Of a DNA stretch of 64,000 nt, positions 62,919 to 64,000 are shown in pieces (the stretch's first letter is position 1; each line of letters opens with the position of its first letter). Source of the DNA: Oegoconia quadripuncta (Eukaryota; Arthropoda; Insecta; Lepidoptera; Autostichidae); assembly GCA_949316235.1 (NCBI GenBank), contig OX438754.1, forward strand, positions 992,001 through 1,056,000, read 5' to 3'. The position numbers and the translations under genes are program-made. Below the pieces are notes generated by a model that worked only from the letters and a program-made list of their open reading frames with translations, was not told the origin of the DNA and did not search any database.

Positions 62919-63050
62919 CAGAACCTCCCGATAAAACATGGCAATCAGCTCTGTCTTTCTTTCAGTATCTCCCGATAAAACATGGCAATCAGCTCTGTCT
63001 TTCTTTCAGAATCTCCCGATAAAACATGGCAATCAGCTCTCTTTTTTCAG
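62919..63050. repeat. 44-bp tandem repeat, three copies
   Basis: Units start at 62,919, 62,963 and 63,007; shared core CTCCCGATAAAACATGGCAA then TCAGCTCT. Near identical except the third, which is shortened. Confidence 0.95.
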
Positions 63051-64000
63051 ACCGCCTCCAGTTCTGTTGACCAGGGAGTTATTCCTTCGTAAAACCTCTG
63101 GCATACTCCAATTGCATTACTTTACAGAATTATAAATGTATATTCAGAAAACAACAATATATCCAATGATTATATCAACCAGATAAATCAAATATGTTAA
63201 GAGGGTTTATTCATTCCAGTGGCGGGTTTCTTAAGATAAATTAAGATTTTTTTATAATACAGAATAAATCAAATAATACGCTCTGACCTGATTCTTAGAA
63301 GCCTAAAAGCTAATTATAAATTATTTGTGAACAGCTTTCATGGGAGTTATTTTCCAGAATTCACGTTTTATCAATAATTTCAAATTCTCAAAAATAATCG
63401 TAATTAAAGCTATTTATGTATTATTTATATTTGGCTTTGGCTTCTCGAGTGCAGAGCGATTTTTTTGATTTACTCTGTATTTAAAAAGATATCTTAATTT
63501 ATCCTAAGAAGGCGCGACTGGAAATCCTCTTAAAAGATTTTATCAAACAAGGCTGTGTGTCACCTCGCAACCACCAGTGTTCGAAAATTGAAAACGTATT
63601 AAATCTATTCAGACGTTTTGTGTTATAATGCCACAGACATAGGCATTTATAACACGCCTCTTTTTGAAAGTAAGTACAGACCTTCAAGATCAACAACAAT
63701 AATTATTATCCTATGCCAGCAATAATTCCTGATATCGAAAGCTAGGAATAGTAAATTATTGCAAAGGGCGGGAAATAGTACGAGACAGGCAATTGCCATT
63801 TCCGCCAAGGCATATATAGTGCTTTTCTCAAAAGAATGCAAGGAAATAATAAATATTTAAATAACAAATCAAGACGAATTTTCAGCTTTGCCGCTGATTT
63901 TCTATTTATCATCTGTGCCGAAAGGCAAACGCATTTACGCATACAGCCACGTGAACGCAATTTGTACTAAGCAAAGAGATTTTGGTAGGTATGCCAAGAA
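63051..64000. other. Non-coding stretch, nothing recognised
   Basis: AT-rich, no supported gene or repeat up to the window end. Confidence 0.35.

Overview
This is a 64 kb piece of an animal nuclear genome, almost certainly an insect and very probably a moth or butterfly. It is AT-rich and intron-rich, and it is packed with tRNA-headed SINEs, 5'-truncated LINEs of several clades, palindromic MITEs and one intact R4/Dong-type retrotransposon (Dong was first described from Bombyx). No bacterial features, rRNA genes, true tRNA genes or CRISPR arrays were found.

Three host genes can be supported. (1) The last exon of a TMEM179-like membrane protein lies on the minus strand near 5.75-5.94 kb. (2) A complete ten-exon gene on the plus strand (22,391-48,490) encodes a 530-residue major facilitator superfamily transporter of the SV2 (synaptic vesicle glycoprotein 2)-like group. 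All ten exons join in phase to a total of 1,593 nt, and its introns are swollen by mobile elements. (3) The last two coding exons of the inhibitory SMAD Dad (SMAD6/7 type, MH2 domain) lie on the minus strand at 58,466-58,650 and 53,609-53,953, convergent with the transporter; its 5' part lies beyond the window or was not recognised. The transporter and Dad are not known to act together; they are simply neighbours.

Layout. 1-22 kb: TMEM179-like exon plus dense repeat debris, including a 5'-truncated jockey-like LINE with an open RT reading frame (13.3-15.4 kb). 22-48.5 kb: the transporter. Intron 2 (8.3 kb) holds LINE and SINE copies and a TIR element nested in a LINE. Intron 4 (5.3 kb) holds the intact Dong-like element on the opposite strand. 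Intron 5 holds a 263-bp palindromic MITE and a (CA)n tract. Intron 7 holds LINE pieces and a dead mariner-type transposon. 48.5-53.6 kb: intergenic, with MITEs, a 41-bp minisatellite and a SINE cluster. 53.6-58.7 kb: Dad 3' part, with its intron full of retroelement fragments. 58.7-64 kb: no recognised host coding sequence (upstream of, or within a large intron of, Dad), with SINEs and two tandem-repeat arrays.

The most notable object is the Dong-like element (33,092-37,548, minus). It has one uninterrupted 1,417-codon ORF, an internally duplicated N-terminal domain, a 3' UTR hairpin, and a 5' end that folds by eye into an HDV-like self-cleaving ribozyme beginning exactly at the element boundary. 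It sits inside the (TTA)n tail of a SINE. A second theme is that the commonest SINE shares its 3' tail with a LINE family present in the same window, a likely parasite-host pair.
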